From DASWVC01 sp036401335 (lineage in GTDB: Bacteria > Verrucomicrobiota > Verrucomicrobiia > Chthoniobacterales > JAFAMB01): 7,359 nt of DNA. Positions 6,607-7,359 of the stretch are shown here, one piece after another. A program made the translations under genes and the position numbers. The notes under the pieces are model-generated. The model ran no database searches. It saw only the letters and a program-made list of their open reading frames with translations, and was not told where the DNA came from. How positions within the stretch are numbered: position 1 is the first letter of the stretch; each line of letters begins with the position of its first letter. The stretch spans positions 1-7,359 of the forward strand of contig DASWVC010000080.1 of NCBI GenBank assembly GCA_036401335.1. Reading direction: 5' to 3'.

Positions 6607-6746
6607 AAAGGGATGTGCGCATTAAGCGGAATTTATTCCGTTAACGGATTACACTCTGTTTCGTGCGCGCACCCCAAAAAGCGCAACCCGGCCTTTCTCC
6701 TCGGCCCCGCATTGACGCAGGCCGGTCTCACGGCATGCTGAACGCC
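6607..6746. promoter_or_regulatory. Divergent intergenic region with overlapping palindromes
   Basis: This spacer separates the GNAT gene (leftward) from the ABM-domain gene (rightward), so both promoters should lie here. Its AT-rich part, 6621-6660, stands out from the surroundings. It holds CGGAAT/ATTCCG half-sites around a 2-base centre (6627-6640), overlapping the perfect 12-bp palindrome TCCGTTAACGGA (6637-6648). The result is three alternating copies of CGGA. This may be a regulator-binding site for either gene. No convincing -35/-10 pair was found on either strand. Confidence 0.4.
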
Positions 6747-7055
6747 ATGGTCATCTTGCAAGTTCACATCAGGGTCCGGCCGGAGTTCACCGACGCGTTC
6801 CAGGAAGCAACGCTCCAGAACGCGCATCAAAGCGTCCAGGAACCCGGCTGCCTCCGGTTCGATGTTGCCCAGCAGTCCGATGATCCCACCCGGTACGTCC
6901 TCATCGAGGTTTACCGCAGCGAAGCGGCGATCGACGCCCACCGCCAAACCGCCCACTTTGCCAAGTGGCGGGAAGCAGCTGAGCCAATGATGGCGGAACC
7001 GCGCACGCGACAGATCCTGAAACCGTTGTTCCCGACGGAAGAGGAAGCCTGGTAA
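6747..7055 (+). CDS. ABM-domain protein (putative quinol monooxygenase / LsrG-like)
   Basis: Small dimeric ferredoxin-like fold protein of the antibiotic biosynthesis monooxygenase (ABM) family, 102 residues. Family features run the whole length: 'VHIRVRPEFTDAFQEATLQNA' style strand and helix (6-26), 'SVQEPGCLRFDVAQQSDDP' (29-47), 'RYVLIEVYRSEAAIDAH' (49-65) and 'TAHFAKW' (68-74). Members act without metal or cofactor on quinol-like substrates, or, as LsrG, isomerise a small phosphorylated sugar derivative; this sequence does not tell which. The reading frame is open back to a GTG at 6663, but that extension is not family-like. The ATG at 6747 matches the usual family start; an ATG at 6735 would add four residues. 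Its stop overlaps the start of the dehydrogenase gene by one base (TAATG), so the pair is very probably translated together. Confidence 0.88.
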   Translation: MVILQVHIRVRPEFTDAFQEATLQNAHQSVQEPGCLRFDVAQQSDDPTRYVLIEVYRSEAAIDAHRQTAHFAKWREAAEPMMAEPRTRQILKPLFPTEEEAW

Positions 7056-7359
7056 TGAGGCCTTTTGAGTTTGGCACAGCCACACAGATCATTTTCGGTT
7101 CGGGCACGTTCCCGAAGCTTGCGGAGCACGTCAGCGGTTTTGGCCGGCGTGCACTGGTGGTGACGGGACGGAACGCCGGACGGGCCGAGCCGTTGCTGAA
7201 GCAGTTGCGGGCGGCCGGCATGGATGCGCTGGCGTTTCCGGTCCCGGGAGAACCCACCGTTGACGATGTCGTGGCGGCGCTGGAGGTCGTGCGAGCCACG
7301 CAACGCGACCTCTTGATCGGTCTTGGCGGCGGCAGTGCGCTGGATGCAGCCAAAGCGGT
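7055..7359 (+). CDS. Iron-containing alcohol dehydrogenase (N-terminal 101 codons; continues beyond right edge)
   Basis: NAD(P)-dependent, metal-containing group III alcohol dehydrogenase, cut off by the window edge. The beginning 'FEFGTATQIIFGSGTFPKL' (4-22) and the nucleotide-binding signature 'GGGSALDAAK' (91-100) are diagnostic of the family. The latter is of the general iron-ADH type, not the GGGSTTGLGK type of classical maleylacetate reductases. At the position of the E. coli FucO aspartate (D39), which repels NADP, this protein has glycine followed by arginine (G38-R39), which could allow NADP(H). Metal ligands lie outside the window. It overlaps the ABM gene by one base and is preceded by GAGG (7041-7044), one of the few Shine-Dalgarno-like motifs in the window. 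It probably reduces an aldehyde or oxidises an alcohol in the same pathway as the ABM protein. Confidence 0.93.
   Translation, partial: MRPFEFGTATQIIFGSGTFPKLAEHVSGFGRRALVVTGRNAGRAEPLLKQLRAAGMDALAFPVPGEPTVDDVVAALEVVRATQRDLLIGLGGGSALDAAKA

Noticed and set aside
6627..6640. CGGAAT/ATTCCG as a transcription terminator hairpin
   Set aside because: A 2-base loop is too tight, no T-run follows, and it lies between divergent gene starts where no terminator is needed.
6663..6746. Upstream GTG start for the ABM protein
   Set aside because: The extra 28 residues are Arg/Pro-rich and unlike the family, whose members start right at the first beta strand.
1..7359. Mobile element, CRISPR array, tRNA or rRNA
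   Set aside because: No transposase or integrase-like protein, no spaced direct repeats and no cloverleaf or rRNA signature were seen by eye on either strand.

Overview
This G+C-rich bacterial window holds nine protein-coding genes on both strands; two of them run off the window edges. The overall look is a free-living heterotroph that eats plant or microbial glycans: a LacI-controlled sugar ABC importer with a Tat-type substrate-binding protein and a cytoplasmic glycosidase-like protein. The protein styles and the near absence of Shine-Dalgarno motifs would fit Verrucomicrobiota or a related group. That is inference only; there is no rRNA or other phylogenetic marker here.

Region 1 (1-5402, minus strand) is one probable operon. 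Read from right to left it contains a promoter/operator, a LacI-family regulator (5337-4306), a sugar-binding lipid-free periplasmic protein (4274-2928), a MalF-type permease (2910-1954), a MalG-type permease (2003-1068) and a large glycosidase-like protein of the DUF6259 type (1050 to beyond the left edge). Gaps are 31, 17 and 17 bases, and the two permease genes overlap. The regulator gene is preceded by a perfect 16-bp palindrome with a central CG step plus a second, imperfect copy 12 bp away. This suggests the regulator represses its own operon until the imported sugar appears. No ATPase gene is in the window. The hydrolase has no export signal, so the glycoside is probably imported intact and cut inside the cell.

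Region 2 (5474-6606, minus strand) is a two-gene unit: a GNAT acetyltransferase followed after 2 bases by an endonuclease III (nth) with a complete Fe-S loop and both catalytic residues. It looks like housekeeping or accessory DNA repair and is not linked in function to the sugar operon.

Region 3 (6607-7359, plus strand) is divergent. After a 140-base spacer with overlapping short palindromes come a small ABM-fold (LsrG-like) monooxygenase-type protein (6747-7055) and, overlapping it by one base, the first 101 codons of an iron-containing alcohol dehydrogenase. The pair probably acts on one small carbonyl or quinol-type metabolite.

No rRNA, tRNA, CRISPR array, insertion sequence or phage gene was seen. 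The most useful points for follow-up are the undefined sugar specificity of the DUF6259 operon, its tandem operator, and the ABM/iron-ADH couple.
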